A stretch of DNA of 64,000 nt, from positions 11,695 to 75,694 of the forward strand of contig CAAEOT010000003.1 in the NCBI GenBank assembly GCA_900757655.1. Direction: 5' to 3'. The DNA is from an uncultured Oscillospiraceae bacterium. GTDB lineage: Bacteria; Bacillota; Clostridia; Oscillospirales; Oscillospiraceae. The notes under the pieces were generated by a model. That model was not told the DNA's origin. It saw only the letters and a list, made by a program, of their open reading frames with translations, and ran no database searches. How positions within the stretch are numbered: the stretch's first letter is position 1; the number at the start of each line of letters is the position of its first letter. Of the stretch, positions 42,806 through 55,720 are shown one piece after another. The position numbers and the translations under genes were made by a program.

Positions 42806-45800
42806 TCATGCGCGGTCTCCCTGGGCGTCTGCCCATGCGGAAACAAACGCTCTTGCCTGTTCGATCACGTGAGTGCGGGTCTTGAGGCGCAGAATGACGC
42901 CCGGCTTTGCCCCCGCATCCACCTTCAAGCGGCCCTTGAATTCCGGCCGGGCGTACAGTGCCGATACCTTCTGCATATCGAACTGCGCCAGCAGGAACTT
43001 CAAACAGCCGTTTTTCTGCGAAATGTCCGTCACGCCGACCTTGCCGGCGTCGGCCCGCAGCAGTGCCACCTGCACGAGCGTGTATACGCTCGGCGGCGGG
43101 TCGCCGAAGCGGTCGATGACTTCGTCCATGAGGTCGTCGGCCTCCGCCTCCGTGCGCACGAGCGCGATGCGGCGGTAGAGATCCATGCGCTGCTCCTGAC
43201 TGGGCACATAGCTCTCCGGGATGTTGGCCGACACGGCAAGGTCGGCCGCGCACTCGGCGCGCTGCTCAGGCTTTTCGCCGCGCTCTTCGAGTACGGCCTC
43301 CTCCAGCAGCTTGAGGTACATATCATAACCAACGTCGATCATGTGGCCCGACTGCTCAGCCCCGAGCAGGCTGCCCGCGCCGCGGATCTCCAGGTCGCGC
43401 ATGGCGATGCGGAAACCGGAGTTGAACTCCGCAAACTCGCGGATGGCGCTCAGACGCTTTTCGGCAATCTCGCTCAGCTCGCGCCCGCGCCGGAACGTCA
43501 GGTACGCGCTCGCGCGCCGGTTCGAGCGGCCCACACGCCCGCGCAGCTGGTGCAGCTGGGCAAGACCCATGCGGTCGGCGTCTTCGATGATGAGGGTGTT
43601 CACATTCGGAATGTCGATACCGGTCTCAATGATCGTCGTGCAGACCAGGATCTGCGTCTCGCCCGTGACCATGCGCTCCATGACCGTTGAGAGCTGCTCC
43701 TCATTCATCTGGCCGTGCGCCACGTCTACGACCGCGCCGTCGAGCATCTTCGAGATGCGCAGGGCGGTGCGCTCGATGTTTTCAATGCGGTTGTGCAGGT
43801 AAAACACCTGCCCGCCGCGCTGCAGCTCGCGGCGCATGGCGTCGCACAGCACGTTCCAGTCGTGCTCCATAACGAAGGTCTGCACCGGGATGCGATCCTG
43901 CGGCGGCTCCTCGATGGTAGACATGTCGCGGATGCCGGACAGGGCCATGTTCAGCGTGCGCGGGATGGGCGTGGCCGAGAGCGTGAGCACATCGACCGCG
44001 CGGCTCATCTCCTTGATGTGCTCCTTGTGCGCCACGCCGAAGCGCTGCTCTTCATCGACGATGAGCAGGCCGAGGTTTTTAAACTCGATGTTCTTTTGCA
44101 GCAGCTTATGCGTGCCGATCACAAGATCGCACTTGCCGCTGCGCATATCCGCGAGCGTCTGACGAATCTGACTCTGCGAGCAAAAGCGCGAGAGCATCCG
44201 GATCTCGACCGGGAAACCGTAAAACCGCTGCACAGCCGTCTGATAGTGCTGCTGTGCAAGCACGGTCGTCGGCACCAGAATGGCCGCCTGCCGCCCGTCG
44301 AGCACGCACTTCATGACCGCGCGCAGGGCGACCTCGGTCTTGCCGTAGCCTACGTCGCCGCACAGGAGGCGGTCCATGGGCACGGGCTTTTCCATGTCGG
44401 CCTTGATCTCATCGATGCACCGCAGCTGGTCGTCCGTCTCCGGATAGCCGAAGTGCTCCTCAAACTCCGTCTGCCACGGACTGTCGGGCGCGAAGGCATG
44501 GCCTTTCGTGCGGCTGCGCGCGGCGTAGAGCGCGGTGAGCTCCTTGGCCATGCTTTTTGCGGCCGCTTTGGCGCGCGTTTTCGTGCGCGCCCACTCCGTG
44601 CCGCCCATTTTGGAGAGCTTGACGGGCCGGTCCTCGCCCGCGCCGATATATTTGCTCACAAGATCCAGCTGCGTCGCTGGGACATAGAGCGTGTCCGCTC
44701 CGGCGTAGCTGATCTTGATATAGTCCTTCACCGCACCGTCGACCGGCATCTGCACAATGCCCGCAAAGCGGCCGATGCCGTGGTATTCATGCACGACGAG
44801 GTCGCCGACGGAAAGGTCCGTGTAGGAGTTGATCTTTTCGCGGTTCGTTTGTTTTTTGTGCTTTGCGCGCCGCAGACCGGACGCAGCGATCTGCGTGTCC
44901 GTGAGGATGGCGAGCCTTGCATACGGAAACTCGATGCCGGCCGAGAGGCTGCCCGCCGTGACGAGGCACCGCCCCGGCTCCGGCAGCGCGTCCGGGTGCT
45001 CAGCTGCCGCGGCATGGATGCCGTGCCCGTCAAGAAACTCGCACAAAATACGCGCCCGGCGCATATCGCCCGCCAGCACGACCACGCGGTAGCCGAGATT
45101 CTGATAGTGCGCAATATCGTCCGCAGCGGTCTGACTGCTGCCACCGTAGGACGGGAGCTGCTTTGCCGTCAGGCTCACGAGCGTGCGCGCCTCGATGGGA
45201 CTGCGGCCGAGCTGCAGCCCGTCAGCCAGTACGATGGGCCAGGCCTGAACTCTGCGCATCATGTCGGCAAACGGCTCGTAGAAAGTTTCCGCGCGTGCGG
45301 CCATCGTGCCGCTGCGCACGAGCAGAGCGACATCTTCCCGCAGCTGCGCGGTGTACTCCTTTGCACGCTCGGCACAGCGCGCCGGCTGGTCGATCAGCAC
45401 GGCCGCCTCCGGTGTGAGATAGTCCAGCGCCGTGGCAAACGTGTCGTACACGAAGCCCATATACCGGTCGGCCGCCGGGAGCACGCAGTCATTGCAGAGC
45501 TTTTCCCCGTCGGCACGCAGGGCCTCGGCGAGCTTTTGCGCCGTTTCGTTGTCTTTTTTCGCGGCAGTGCGGTCTGCAAGCTTTTGCAGCTTTTCGCCCA
45601 GCGCGGCGCTGCCGCCCGGATACAGCGGCGTCAGCGTCTCCGCCGCCGGCAGGATGCGGCAGCTGTCGAGCGGTTGGGTGCGCCGCTGGCTCTCGGGATC
45701 GAAAAAGCCCATGGAATCCACATCGTCGCCCCAGAACTCCACGCGCACCGGCTGCGGATACGCAGGGGAGAAAAAGTCCAGAATGCCGCCGCGGCGCGAA

Positions 45801-46366
45801 AACTGGCCCGCCCCCTCGACCTGTGCCGTGCGCAGATAGCCGCAGCGCAGCAGTGCATCCTCAGCGTCCTCGGGCGGCAGGGAGCTGCCGTCGCGGATTT
45901 CAAAGGCCGCCTGCAGCAGTTTTTTCTTCGGCATGGCGCGCTGCAGCAGACCCGAGACCGTGCACACCACAGCCGGCGCCGTCCCGGCAGCGAGCGCATA
46001 AAGCGCGCTCAGGCGCTTTTGCTCCGTCTGGCGCGAGACGCTCTCGACCGTGTAAAACGTATAGTCGCGCGCCGTCAGCAGCGGCACGTCCTGCCCCAGC
46101 AGGGCGGAGAGGTCTTTTTGAAACAGCTCGGCTGCCGCCTCGTCCGGACACACGGCCAGCACCGGCGCATCGAGCTGCGCGTGCATCGACGCCGCCAGCA
46201 GCGCCCGTGCGCTCGCCGGCAGACCCGAAATGCGCGCAGGAAGCCGCCCGCTCTCCAACAACGCCGGGAGGGCGGCTGCTTCCGTATCGCCGAACAGTTG
46301 TCCGGCCTGCGCGACCAGGAACAAAACAACACCTGCTTTATGTAAAAAATCGTGTTTTTTTATCAT
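42806..46366 (-). CDS. mfd: Transcription-repair coupling factor Mfd
   Basis: About 1186 residues. UvrB-homology region near the N-terminus ('RRGGILDFFSPAYPQPVRVEFWGDDVDSM', cited as RRGGILDFFSPAYPQPVRVE), RNA polymerase-interacting domain ('VGDLVVHEYHGIGRFAGI'), and a RecG-like helicase with Walker A 'LLCGDVGYGKTEVALRA', 'DEEQRFGV', 'SATPIPRTL' and 'HQLRGRVGRS'; the TRCF domain closes it. It removes stalled RNA polymerase at lesions. The start is uncertain: ATG at 46366 lacks a strong site, while a TTG about 30-50 nt downstream with CAGGTG fits homologues better. Confidence 0.95.
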   Translation of the reverse strand: MIKKHDFLHKAGVVLFLVAQAGQLFGDTEAAALPALLESGRLPARISGLPASARALLAASMHAQLDAPVLAVCPDEAAAELFQKDLSALLGQDVPLLTARDYTFYTVESVSRQTEQKRLSALYALAAGTAPAVVCTVSGLLQRAMPKKKLLQAAFEIRDGSSLPPEDAEDALLRCGYLRTAQVEGAGQFSRRGGILDFFSPAYPQPVRVEFWGDDVDSMGFFDPESQRRTQPLDSCRILPAAETLTPLYPGGSAALGEKLQKLADRTAAKKDNETAQKLAEALRADGEKLCNDCVLPAADRYMGFVYDTFATALDYLTPEAAVLIDQPARCAERAKEYTAQLREDVALLVRSGTMAARAETFYEPFADMMRRVQAWPIVLADGLQLGRSPIEARTLVSLTAKQLPSYGGSSQTAADDIAHYQNLGYRVVVLAGDMRRARILCEFLDGHGIHAAAAEHPDALPEPGRCLVTAGSLSAGIEFPYARLAILTDTQIAASGLRRAKHKKQTNREKINSYTDLSVGDLVVHEYHGIGRFAGIVQMPVDGAVKDYIKISYAGADTLYVPATQLDLVSKYIGAGEDRPVKLSKMGGTEWARTKTRAKAAAKSMAKELTALYAARSRTKGHAFAPDSPWQTEFEEHFGYPETDDQLRCIDEIKADMEKPVPMDRLLCGDVGYGKTEVALRAVMKCVLDGRQAAILVPTTVLAQQHYQTAVQRFYGFPVEIRMLSRFCSQSQIRQTLADMRSGKCDLVIGTHKLLQKNIEFKNLGLLIVDEEQRFGVAHKEHIKEMSRAVDVLTLSATPIPRTLNMALSGIRDMSTIEEPPQDRIPVQTFVMEHDWNVLCDAMRRELQRGGQVFYLHNRIENIERTALRISKMLDGAVVDVAHGQMNEEQLSTVMERMVTGETQILVCTTIIETGIDIPNVNTLIIEDADRMGLAQLHQLRGRVGRSNRRASAYLTFRRGRELSEIAEKRLSAIREFAEFNSGFRIAMRDLEIRGAGSLLGAEQSGHMIDVGYDMYLKLLEEAVLEERGEKPEQRAECAADLAVSANIPESYVPSQEQRMDLYRRIALVRTEAEADDLMDEVIDRFGDPPPSVYTLVQVALLRADAGKVGVTDISQKNGCLKFLLAQFDMQKVSALYARPEFKGRLKVDAGAKPGVILRLKTRTHVIEQARAFVSAWADAQGDRA

Positions 46367-46446
46367 ACCACAACCTGCACAGGAAAAGCAAATCCTTTGC
46401 ACGGCAGATTCTACACCTATTTATATAATAAATCCGAACATTATTG

Positions 46447-46475
46447 TTGAAATAATCATGAATTTTTGCTATACT
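46447..46475 (+). promoter_or_regulatory. dnaA promoter
   Basis: TTGAAA (46447-46452), 17-nt spacer, TATACT (46470-46475), about 58 nt before the dnaA start, in an AT-rich stretch (46403-46532) shared with mfd. Confidence 0.75.
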
Positions 46476-46532
46476 GATAGGGCTGATACCAGCGTATCCG
46501 CGCAGTGAAAAATCATCGAAGGAGCCGAACCT

Positions 46533-47855
46533 ATGGCCACCATGAATTCGCTCACCGATATCTGGTCCGTTGTCATGGACAGCCTCTCGCAGGAGCTGAC
46601 CCAGACCGCGATCAATACCTGGTTTTCCGATTGCACCCCCATTGAGATCAATAATAATACGCTCATTGTGCACACCACGTCGGATTTTAAGCGCAGCATC
46701 ATCCAGTCGCGCTTTGAAAAGACAATCTGCGCCGTGCTGTATGATCTGTTCTCCTGCCCGTTCGAGCTTGTCGTGCTCGCCGGGGACGATGAGCTGCTCG
46801 AGTACCGCGAGAAGCGTCCGTCATCCGAGGAGATGCCGGAGATGGACGGCTATACGTTCGACCGCTTCATCGTCGGCCCGAGCAACAAGTTCGCCCATGC
46901 GGCGGCCATTGCCGTGTCGCAGAACCCCGGTAAGGCGTATAACCCCCTGCTCATCTACGGAAACTCCGGCCTCGGCAAGACGCATCTTCTGCTCGCCATC
47001 GGCCAGACCATCCGCCACAACAATCCGTCAGCGAAGATTGCCTACGTCAAGGGCGAGGAGTTTGTCAACCAGATGGTCAAATCCATCGGCACCGGCACGG
47101 CCGAGAACTTCCGCCAGAAATACCGCAACGCGGACCTGCTGCTCATGGATGATATTCAGTTCATCGCCGGCAAGGACAGCACACAGGAGGAATTTTTCCA
47201 CACCTTCAACTGCCTGTATGAAGCCGGCAAACAGATCGTCGTGACCTCTGACCGGCCGCCGAAGGAGATGAAGCGCCTCGACGACCGCCTGTGCACCCGG
47301 CTCGAGGGCGGTCTGCTCGCGGACGTTCAGCCGCCGGATCTCGAGACGCGCACGGCCATCATCCGCACGAAGGCCGCGCAGTTCGGCATGATTCTCTCCG
47401 AGGATGTCATTCAGTACATTGCGGAGAACATCACCTCGAACGTCCGCCAGCTTGAGGGCGTCGTCAAGCGTCTGACCGCCTACCGCGACATTCTCGACGA
47501 TACGATCACGGTCGATTCCGTCAAGCGCGCCATCAAGGACGTCATCCGCACCGGTACCTACATCCCCACGCCGGACGTCATCATTGAAGAGTCCGCGCGC
47601 TCGTTCCAGCTCACCGGCGCCGATCTGCGCGGGCAGAGCCGCAACAAAAAGACCGCCATGGCCCGCCAGATTGCCATGTATCTCATGCGCAACCTCACGA
47701 ACCTCCCCCTCAAGGAGATCGGCGAGGAATTTGGCGGCCGCAACCATGCCACCGTGCTCAGCTCCATCCGCAAGGTCGAGGAGCTGCTCAAGTCCGACCC
47801 CGACATCGCCGCCACCGTGCGCGACATCACGAGCAACATCAACTCCAAAAACTGA
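46533..47855 (+). CDS. dnaA: Chromosomal replication initiator DnaA
   Basis: 440 residues. Domain I at 1-85, a short linker, AAA+ core with Walker A 'GNSGLGKTHLLLAIG' and Walker B 'LLMDDIQFI', and a C-terminal domain IV ending in the DnaA-box-binding 'LKEIGEEFGGRNHATVLSSI' (the usual 'GGRDHTTV' is here 'GGRNHATV'). A GAAGGAG site precedes the ATG. It opens the origin, and the intergenic region just downstream contains candidate boxes and trios. Confidence 0.98.
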   Translation: MATMNSLTDIWSVVMDSLSQELTQTAINTWFSDCTPIEINNNTLIVHTTSDFKRSIIQSRFEKTICAVLYDLFSCPFELVVLAGDDELLEYREKRPSSEEMPEMDGYTFDRFIVGPSNKFAHAAAIAVSQNPGKAYNPLLIYGNSGLGKTHLLLAIGQTIRHNNPSAKIAYVKGEEFVNQMVKSIGTGTAENFRQKYRNADLLLMDDIQFIAGKDSTQEEFFHTFNCLYEAGKQIVVTSDRPPKEMKRLDDRLCTRLEGGLLADVQPPDLETRTAIIRTKAAQFGMILSEDVIQYIAENITSNVRQLEGVVKRLTAYRDILDDTITVDSVKRAIKDVIRTGTYIPTPDVIIEESARSFQLTGADLRGQSRNKKTAMARQIAMYLMRNLTNLPLKEIGEEFGGRNHATVLSSIRKVEELLKSDPDIAATVRDITSNINSKN

Positions 47856-48096
47856 TTTCCACATTCCGCTGTTATTCTAACGTGGAAAGCGTGTGGAAAG
47901 CGGTGGAATGTAAAAATACCGATTTTTGCCGATTTTTGAGTTACCAACTTTCCAACAATCTTTTCAACACGGTTTTTCCCGCCGCCGCAAGGCGTCCGGT
48001 GGGTTTTCCACCAAACGAACAGCTCTACTACTACTACTAAATTTATGCTTTCTATCTTTCGAATAGACGCAACGTTTCTGATTAAGGAGGCCGCTC
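47856..48096. other. Candidate replication origin region (oriC) between dnaA and dnaN
   Basis: The region contains several degenerate DnaA-box-like sequences: TTTCCACA at 47856-47863, its inverted form TGTGGAAA at 47892-47899, GTGGAAA at 47882-47888, and TTTTCCACC at 48004-48012. Twelve nt after the last box comes (CTA)x5 at 48025-48039; the other strand reads 3'-GAT-5' five times, the DnaA-trio arrangement, and runs into the AT-rich AAATTTATGC. Together this is the pattern of a basal unwinding element. Confidence 0.75.
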
Positions 48097-49203
48097 ATGA
48101 AATTTTCCTGTGACAAATACGTTCTGCAGCAGGCTGCTGCATCCGCAGCCCGCGCCGCAGCCGCCAAGAGCCCGATCCCCACGCTCGAGGGCCTGCTCAT
48201 TGAGGCCGGTGCCAGCGTGCGCATCACCGGCTACGATCTGAAGAAGGCCATCTATACTACCATAGACGCCGACATTCCCGAACCCGGCAGCGTGCTCATC
48301 GGCGCGCGCCTGTTCTGTGAGATGCTGCGCCGCATGCCGGACGGCATCGTCACCGTCGAGGCGGAAAACGGCACCGTGTCCGTCAAATGCGGCAAGGCGG
48401 CGTTCAACCTCGTCGGCCTGAGCGCGGACGATTACCCGGATCTGCCGGTCGTCGAGGCGGAAAACGGCGTATCCCTCCCGCAGGACCTGCTCAAGAAGAT
48501 GATCAACGAGTGCTCCTTTGCCGTGAGTACGAACGAGAGCCGCCCGGTCTACATGGGCACGCTCTTCGAAATTGAAAACAACGTCCTGACCATGGTTTCC
48601 GTCGACGGCTACCGTCTGGCGCTGCGGCGCGAAACGGTCGAGGGCTACGGCGACGACTGCAGTTTCATCGTGCCCGGCACGGCGCTGAGCGATCTCGAGC
48701 GCCTGTGCGGCGACAGTGACGAGCGCGTTGTCCTGTCCGTCGGCAGCAAGCACATCTCCTTCACCGTCGGCAATACGGTCATTTTGTCCCGCCGGCTTGA
48801 GGGTGACTTCCTCAATTATAAGAAAGCAATCCCGGAGTCGTTCCGCGTTACGGTCAAGACCGCGCGCACGGATCTGCTCGAGGTCGTTGAGCGTGTGTCG
48901 CTCATCATCGACAGTAAGAACAATGCCCCCCTGCGCCTGACCTTCCGCAAGGACGCCATCGATTTTGTCTGCACGACTCCGCTCGGCAAAGCGGCCGATT
49001 CCTGCCCGTGTGAGGGCGACGGCAACGATCTGGAGATTGGCTTCAACGACCACTATCTGTCCGACGCGCTCAAGGCCGCGCCCGCGGATGAAATCAACGT
49101 CTGTCTGAACACCGGCTCGAGCCCGTGTATCCTCGTTCCGGCTGACGGAAGTGATAACTTTGTGTATATGGTTCTGCCGGTGCGCCTGCGCGCCGGACAG
49201 TGA
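48097..49203 (+). CDS. dnaN: DNA polymerase III sliding clamp, beta subunit
   Basis: 368 residues, three clamp domains. It starts MKFSCDKYVLQQAAASAARA and ends 'DNFVYMVLPVRLRAGQ', the usual clamp C-terminus. 'MGTLFEIENNVLTMVSVDGYRLALRR' (cited as LTMVSVDGYRLALRR) is the classical domain-2 motif. Tethers polymerases to DNA. AAGGAGG site; downstream of the origin region. Confidence 0.97.
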   Translation: MKFSCDKYVLQQAAASAARAAAAKSPIPTLEGLLIEAGASVRITGYDLKKAIYTTIDADIPEPGSVLIGARLFCEMLRRMPDGIVTVEAENGTVSVKCGKAAFNLVGLSADDYPDLPVVEAENGVSLPQDLLKKMINECSFAVSTNESRPVYMGTLFEIENNVLTMVSVDGYRLALRRETVEGYGDDCSFIVPGTALSDLERLCGDSDERVVLSVGSKHISFTVGNTVILSRRLEGDFLNYKKAIPESFRVTVKTARTDLLEVVERVSLIIDSKNNAPLRLTFRKDAIDFVCTTPLGKAADSCPCEGDGNDLEIGFNDHYLSDALKAAPADEINVCLNTGSSPCILVPADGSDNFVYMVLPVRLRAGQ

Positions 49204-49226
49204 TCCGGGTCTGAAAAGCGAGAAAA

Positions 49227-49442
49227 ATGGAAAACATTACGATTGAAACGGAATTTATCAAACTGGACGCGCTGCTGAAGTTTGCTGCCCTTACGGCGAC
49301 CGGCGGCGAGGCCAAGCAGGTCATTGCCGACGGCATGGTCGCCGTCAACGGCGAGACGTGCACCATGCGCGGCAAAAAGATCCGTCCGGGCGATGAAGTG
49401 TCCTTTGCCGGGCATACGCTGCGCGTTCAGGGCGCGAAATGA
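49227..49442 (+). CDS. rlbA: S4-domain RNA-binding protein (YaaA/RlbA)
   Basis: 71 residues with the S4 fold: 'FIKLDALLKFAALTATGGEA', 'VIADGMVAVNGETCTMRGKK' and 'IRPGDEVSFAG'. It sits between dnaN and recF as in Bacillus and most Firmicutes. Its stop overlaps the recF start by 4 nt (ATGA). Ribosome-associated role assumed from the family. Confidence 0.93.
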   Translation: MENITIETEFIKLDALLKFAALTATGGEAKQVIADGMVAVNGETCTMRGKKIRPGDEVSFAGHTLRVQGAK

Positions 49443-50539
49443 TCGTGCGCAAAATTGCGCTCCAAGGCTGGCGCAACTATGAATTTGCCGCAGCGGAGTT
49501 TTCGCCCGGCACGAACGTCATCACCGGAGAAAATGCTCAGGGCAAGACAAATTTGCTTGAGGCAGTCTATCTGCTCACAGGCGGGAAGAGCTTTCGCACG
49601 CGGTTTGACAAAGAACTCATCGGCTTCGGCTATACAGGCGCGGAGGTGCTTGCGGATGTGTTCGCCTTTGGGCGGGAGCAGACTGTGCGCATCGTCCTTC
49701 GGCAGGGACAGCGCAAGCAGATCTGGCAAAACGGCGTGAAGAAAACCGCTGCCGAGCTCGCCGGAAACTTTGCCGCCGTGCTCTTTTGCCCGGATGATCT
49801 GAACATCATCCGCGACGGGCCGGCTGCCCGCCGCCGCATGATGGACATGGCCATCAGCCAGCTGCGGCCAAAGTACGGCGCCCTGCTCGCCGAATACAGC
49901 CGGTTATATGACCAGAAGTCCGCAATTTTGCGCGACTGGCACGAAAAACCGTCCCTGCTCGACACGCTCGACGATTTTTCCGACCAGATGTGCCGCGTCT
50001 CGGCCAAGCTCATCCGCTACCGCGCGGCCTACGCCTCGCGGCTGAACATCGCGGCCGCGCCCATCCACGCCGACTTTTCCGGCGGGCGCGACAAGCTGAC
50101 CATCGCCTACCGCACGGTCAGCACCGTGCAGGATGCGCTTGGTACGGAAAAAGAAATCTATTATGCCCTGTGTGACCATCAGGAGCAGCACCGCCGCGCC
50201 GAACTCGACAGCGGCCAGTGCCTCACCGGCGCGCACAAGGATGATCTGCTCATTGACATCAATGGCCAGAGTGCACGCGCCTTCGCCTCACAGGGGCAGA
50301 CGCGCACGGCGGCGCTGTCGCTCAAGCTCGCCGAGCGGGAGATCTTCCACGACGAGTTTGACGAATACCCCGTGCTCATGCTCGACGACGTGCTCTCGGA
50401 GCTCGACGCGCAGCGGCAGGCCTTCGTACTCAACCGCATCGGCGGCGGGCAGACGCTCATCACCTGCTGTGAGGACGCGCGCATCGCCGAACGCACCGGC
50501 GGCCGCGTGCTCACAGTCGAAAACGGGGTGATCCGCTGA
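49439..50539 (+). CDS. recF: DNA replication and repair protein RecF
   Basis: 366 residues. Walker A 'ITGENAQGKTNLLEAVYLLT' near residue 30, ABC-type signature 'CLTGAHKDDL' (family TGPH-D), and Walker B 'YPVLMLDDVLSELD'. An SMC-like DNA-binding ATPase acting in gap repair. The TGPH motif is TGAH here, a common Clostridia variant as far as I know. Its stop overlaps remB (TGATG). Confidence 0.96.
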   Translation: MIVRKIALQGWRNYEFAAAEFSPGTNVITGENAQGKTNLLEAVYLLTGGKSFRTRFDKELIGFGYTGAEVLADVFAFGREQTVRIVLRQGQRKQIWQNGVKKTAAELAGNFAAVLFCPDDLNIIRDGPAARRRMMDMAISQLRPKYGALLAEYSRLYDQKSAILRDWHEKPSLLDTLDDFSDQMCRVSAKLIRYRAAYASRLNIAAAPIHADFSGGRDKLTIAYRTVSTVQDALGTEKEIYYALCDHQEQHRRAELDSGQCLTGAHKDDLLIDINGQSARAFASQGQTRTAALSLKLAEREIFHDEFDEYPVLMLDDVLSELDAQRQAFVLNRIGGGQTLITCCEDARIAERTGGRVLTVENGVIR

Positions 50540-50808
50540 TGTATCTGCACCTCGGTAATCAGATCATCGTGCTGCAAAAGAGCGTCATTGGCGTCTTTGA
50601 TATGGACACCGCCACGTGGTCGCACCGCACGCGCGAGACATTGGAAAAACTCGAACAGGCCGGTCAGGTGGAAAACGCCGCCGGGACCGAGCTGCCGAAG
50701 TCGTTCGTGCTCTGCTCGCTCGGCAGCGGCCAGATCGGTTATCTCTCCCAGCTCAACACCGCAACATTATATAAACGCAGCAAGGCCAGCGGACTGGAAA
50801 ATCTCTGA
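50539..50808 (+). CDS. remB: Extracellular matrix regulatory protein RemB
   Basis: 89 residues, DUF370 family, starting MYLHLGNQIIVLQKSVIGVF. It is the YaaB/RemB position between recF and gyrB in Firmicutes. In Bacillus it is a DNA-binding activator of matrix genes; here the target is unknown. Coupled to recF by a TGATG overlap. Confidence 0.93.
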   Translation: MYLHLGNQIIVLQKSVIGVFDMDTATWSHRTRETLEKLEQAGQVENAAGTELPKSFVLCSLGSGQIGYLSQLNTATLYKRSKASGLENL

Positions 50809-50838
50809 CCCGCGGCGCTGCACGGAAGGAAGCAAACC

Positions 50839-52770
50839 ATGCCAGATATTACAGATAAGATCACACAGGAGTACGACGCCAGTCAGATCCAGGTCCTCGA
50901 GGGTCTGGAGGCCGTCCGCAAACGCCCGGGCATGTACATCGGCTCCACGTCGTCATCCGGCCTGCACCACCTGGTGTATGAGATCGTCGACAACTCCATT
51001 GACGAGGCGCTCGCGGGCTACTGCAGCCACATCGAGCTCACCATCGAGCCCGGCGACATCATCTGCGTCAGCGATAACGGCCGCGGCATCCCCGTGGACA
51101 TCCAGCCGCAGACCGGCAAGTCCGCGCTCGAGGTCGTATTCACCGTGCTGCACGCGGGCGGCAAGTTCGGCGGCGGGGGCTATAAGGTCTCCGGCGGCCT
51201 GCACGGCGTCGGCGCCTCGGTCGTCAACGCCCTGTCCGAGTGGCTGGAAGTGAACGTGCATAAAAACGGGAAGATCTATCAGATGAAATTCTCCCGCGGC
51301 GATATCACGCAGCCCATGACCGTCGTCGGCGAGACGGACCATACCGGCACGACCGTGCGCTTCAAGCCCGACCCTGTCATGTTCGAGGACACGGTCTACG
51401 ACTATGAGACGCTGCACGTGCGCATGCGCGAGCAGGCGTTTTTAAACGCCGGCCTGCGCATCACCATCACCGATCAGCGCGGCGAGGAGCCCGTGAGCGA
51501 GTCAATGTGCTACGAGGGCGGCATCCGCGAATTTGTCGACTTTATCAACAAAAACAAGACCGCGCTGCACCCTGAAGCCATCTATATGTCCGGTGAGCGC
51601 AGCGACTCCATGTGCGAGATTGCGCTGCAGTATAACGACGGCTATAACGAAGTCATCGTCTCCTTCGCCAACAACATCCACACGCCGGAGGGCGGCATGC
51701 ACGAGACCGGCTTCAAGGCCGCACTTACCCGCGCGCTCAATGCCTACGGCAAGAAGTCCGGCATCCTCAAGGAGGGCGACAGCATCTCCGGCGAGGACAG
51801 CCGCGAGGGCCTTACGGCGGTCATCTCCGTCAAGCTCACGAACCCCCAGTTCGAGGGCCAGACGAAGGCCAAGCTCGGAAACTCCGAGATGCGCACGCTC
51901 GTCGATTCCGTGGTGTTCGACCGTCTGTCGCAATTTCTGGAGGAAAACCCCGCCGTCGGCCGCATGATCATCGAAAAAGCGCTCACGGCCTCGCGCGCCC
52001 GCGAAGCCGCACGCCGCGCACGCGAAAATATCCGCCGCAAAAACGGGCTCGAAGGCTTCAACATGCCCGACAAGCTGCGCGACTGCAACGACCGTGACCC
52101 CTCGCTGACGGAGCTCTACATCGTCGAGGGCGACAGTGCAGGCGGCTCGGCCACGCAGGGGCGCGACTCGCGCTTTCAGGCCATCCTGCCGCTCTGGGGC
52201 AAGATGCTCAACGTCGAAAAGGCCCGTGCCGACAAGGTCTACGGTAACGACAAGCTCACGCCCGTCATCACGGCGCTCGGCGCCGGACTGGGCGAGGAGT
52301 TTGACATCAATAAGCTCCGCTATCACAAGGTCATCATCATGGCCGATGCCGATGTCGACGGCAGCCACATCCGCACGCTGCTGCTGACGTTCTTTTTCCG
52401 CTTCATGCGCCCACTCATCGACGGCGGCTATGTCTACTCCGCCATCCCGCCGCTGTATAAGCTCAACCGCGGCAAGACGTCGCGCGTCGCCTTCTCCGAC
52501 GAGGAGCGCGACCGTATCTCCGCCGAGATGCGCGGCGACAATCCGAACGCGAAGATCGACATCAACCGCTTCAAGGGCCTCGGCGAGATGGATCCGCACG
52601 AGCTCTGGGAGACGACCATGAACCCCGAGACCCGCACGCTCAAGCAGATCACGCTTGAGGACGCCGTGCACGCCGACGAGGTATTCACCGTGCTCATGGG
52701 CGAGAAGGTCGAGCCGCGCAAGGCGTTCATCGAGCAAAACGCCAAGTACGCGGTCAATATTGACATTTAA
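50839..52770 (+). CDS. gyrB: DNA gyrase subunit B
   Basis: 643 residues. GHKL ATPase with '[15 protein letters not shown]', '[10 protein letters not shown]' and '[14 protein letters not shown]'; TOPRIM with '[14 protein letters not shown]' and '[11 protein letters not shown]'; C-terminal '[20 protein letters not shown]'. Pairs with gyrA 14 nt downstream to introduce negative supercoils. Confidence 0.98.
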   Translation: MPDITDKITQEYDASQIQVLEGLEAVRKRPGMYIGSTSSSGLHHLVYEIVDNSIDEALAGYCSHIELTIEPGDIICVSDNGRGIPVDIQPQTGKSALEVVFTVLHAGGKFGGGGYKVSGGLHGVGASVVNALSEWLEVNVHKNGKIYQMKFSRGDITQPMTVVGETDHTGTTVRFKPDPVMFEDTVYDYETLHVRMREQAFLNAGLRITITDQRGEEPVSESMCYEGGIREFVDFINKNKTALHPEAIYMSGERSDSMCEIALQYNDGYNEVIVSFANNIHTPEGGMHETGFKAALTRALNAYGKKSGILKEGDSISGEDSREGLTAVISVKLTNPQFEGQTKAKLGNSEMRTLVDSVVFDRLSQFLEENPAVGRMIIEKALTASRAREAARRARENIRRKNGLEGFNMPDKLRDCNDRDPSLTELYIVEGDSAGGSATQGRDSRFQAILPLWGKMLNVEKARADKVYGNDKLTPVITALGAGLGEEFDINKLRYHKVIIMADADVDGSHIRTLLLTFFFRFMRPLIDGGYVYSAIPPLYKLNRGKTSRVAFSDEERDRISAEMRGDNPNAKIDINRFKGLGEMDPHELWETTMNPETRTLKQITLEDAVHADEVFTVLMGEKVEPRKAFIEQNAKYAVNIDI

Positions 52771-52784
52771 GGAGGTGTGCAGCC

Positions 52785-55285
<2,501 letters not shown>

Positions 55286-55289
<4 letters not shown>

Positions 55290-55720
55290 AGCAGGTCACC
55301 ATCTATACCGACGGGGCCTGCTCCGGCAACCCCGGCCCCGGCGGCTGGGGTGCCATCCTGAGATACGGCGCGCATGAAAAGGAGCTCTCCGGCGGCGAGC
55401 CATCCACGACGAACAACCGCATGGAGCTGCTCGGCGCGATCACGGCGCTGCAGAGCCTGCGCGAGCCGTGCCAGGTATCGCTGTATACGGACAGTCAGTA
55501 TCTCGCCAATGCCATCAATCTTGGCTGGCTGCGCGGCTGGAAGCAGAAGGGCTGGCGCCGCAAGGACGGCGAGCTGAAAAACGCCGACCTCTGGCAGACG
55601 CTCGACGGTCTGCTCCAGATGCACAAGGTACAGTTTTTCTGGGTCAAGGGCCACGCCGACAATGTGTACAACAACCGCTGTGACGCCCTGGCCGTCGCGG
55701 AAAGGGAGAAGTTTGCATGA
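55286..55720 (+). CDS. rnhA: Ribonuclease HI
   Basis: 144 residues. Catalytic residues D9, E47, D69 and D133 ('[11 protein letters not shown]', 'NRMELLGAI', 'YTDSQY', 'NNRCDALA') plus H123 are all present. It includes the basic '[12 protein letters not shown]' handle of type HI enzymes. It degrades RNA in RNA-DNA hybrids. It overlaps both gyrA and the next gene by 4 nt, so it belongs to the gyr operon. Confidence 0.97.

Noticed and set aside
43715..46345. 876-codon plus-strand open frame opposite mfd
   Set aside because: Antisense artefact of a GC-rich gene; no initiation signal or recognisable domain.
48025..48039. (CTA)x5 as a simple microsatellite
   Set aside because: Its position just past a DnaA-box-like site and before an AT-rich stretch fits a DnaA-trio element better than random repetition.
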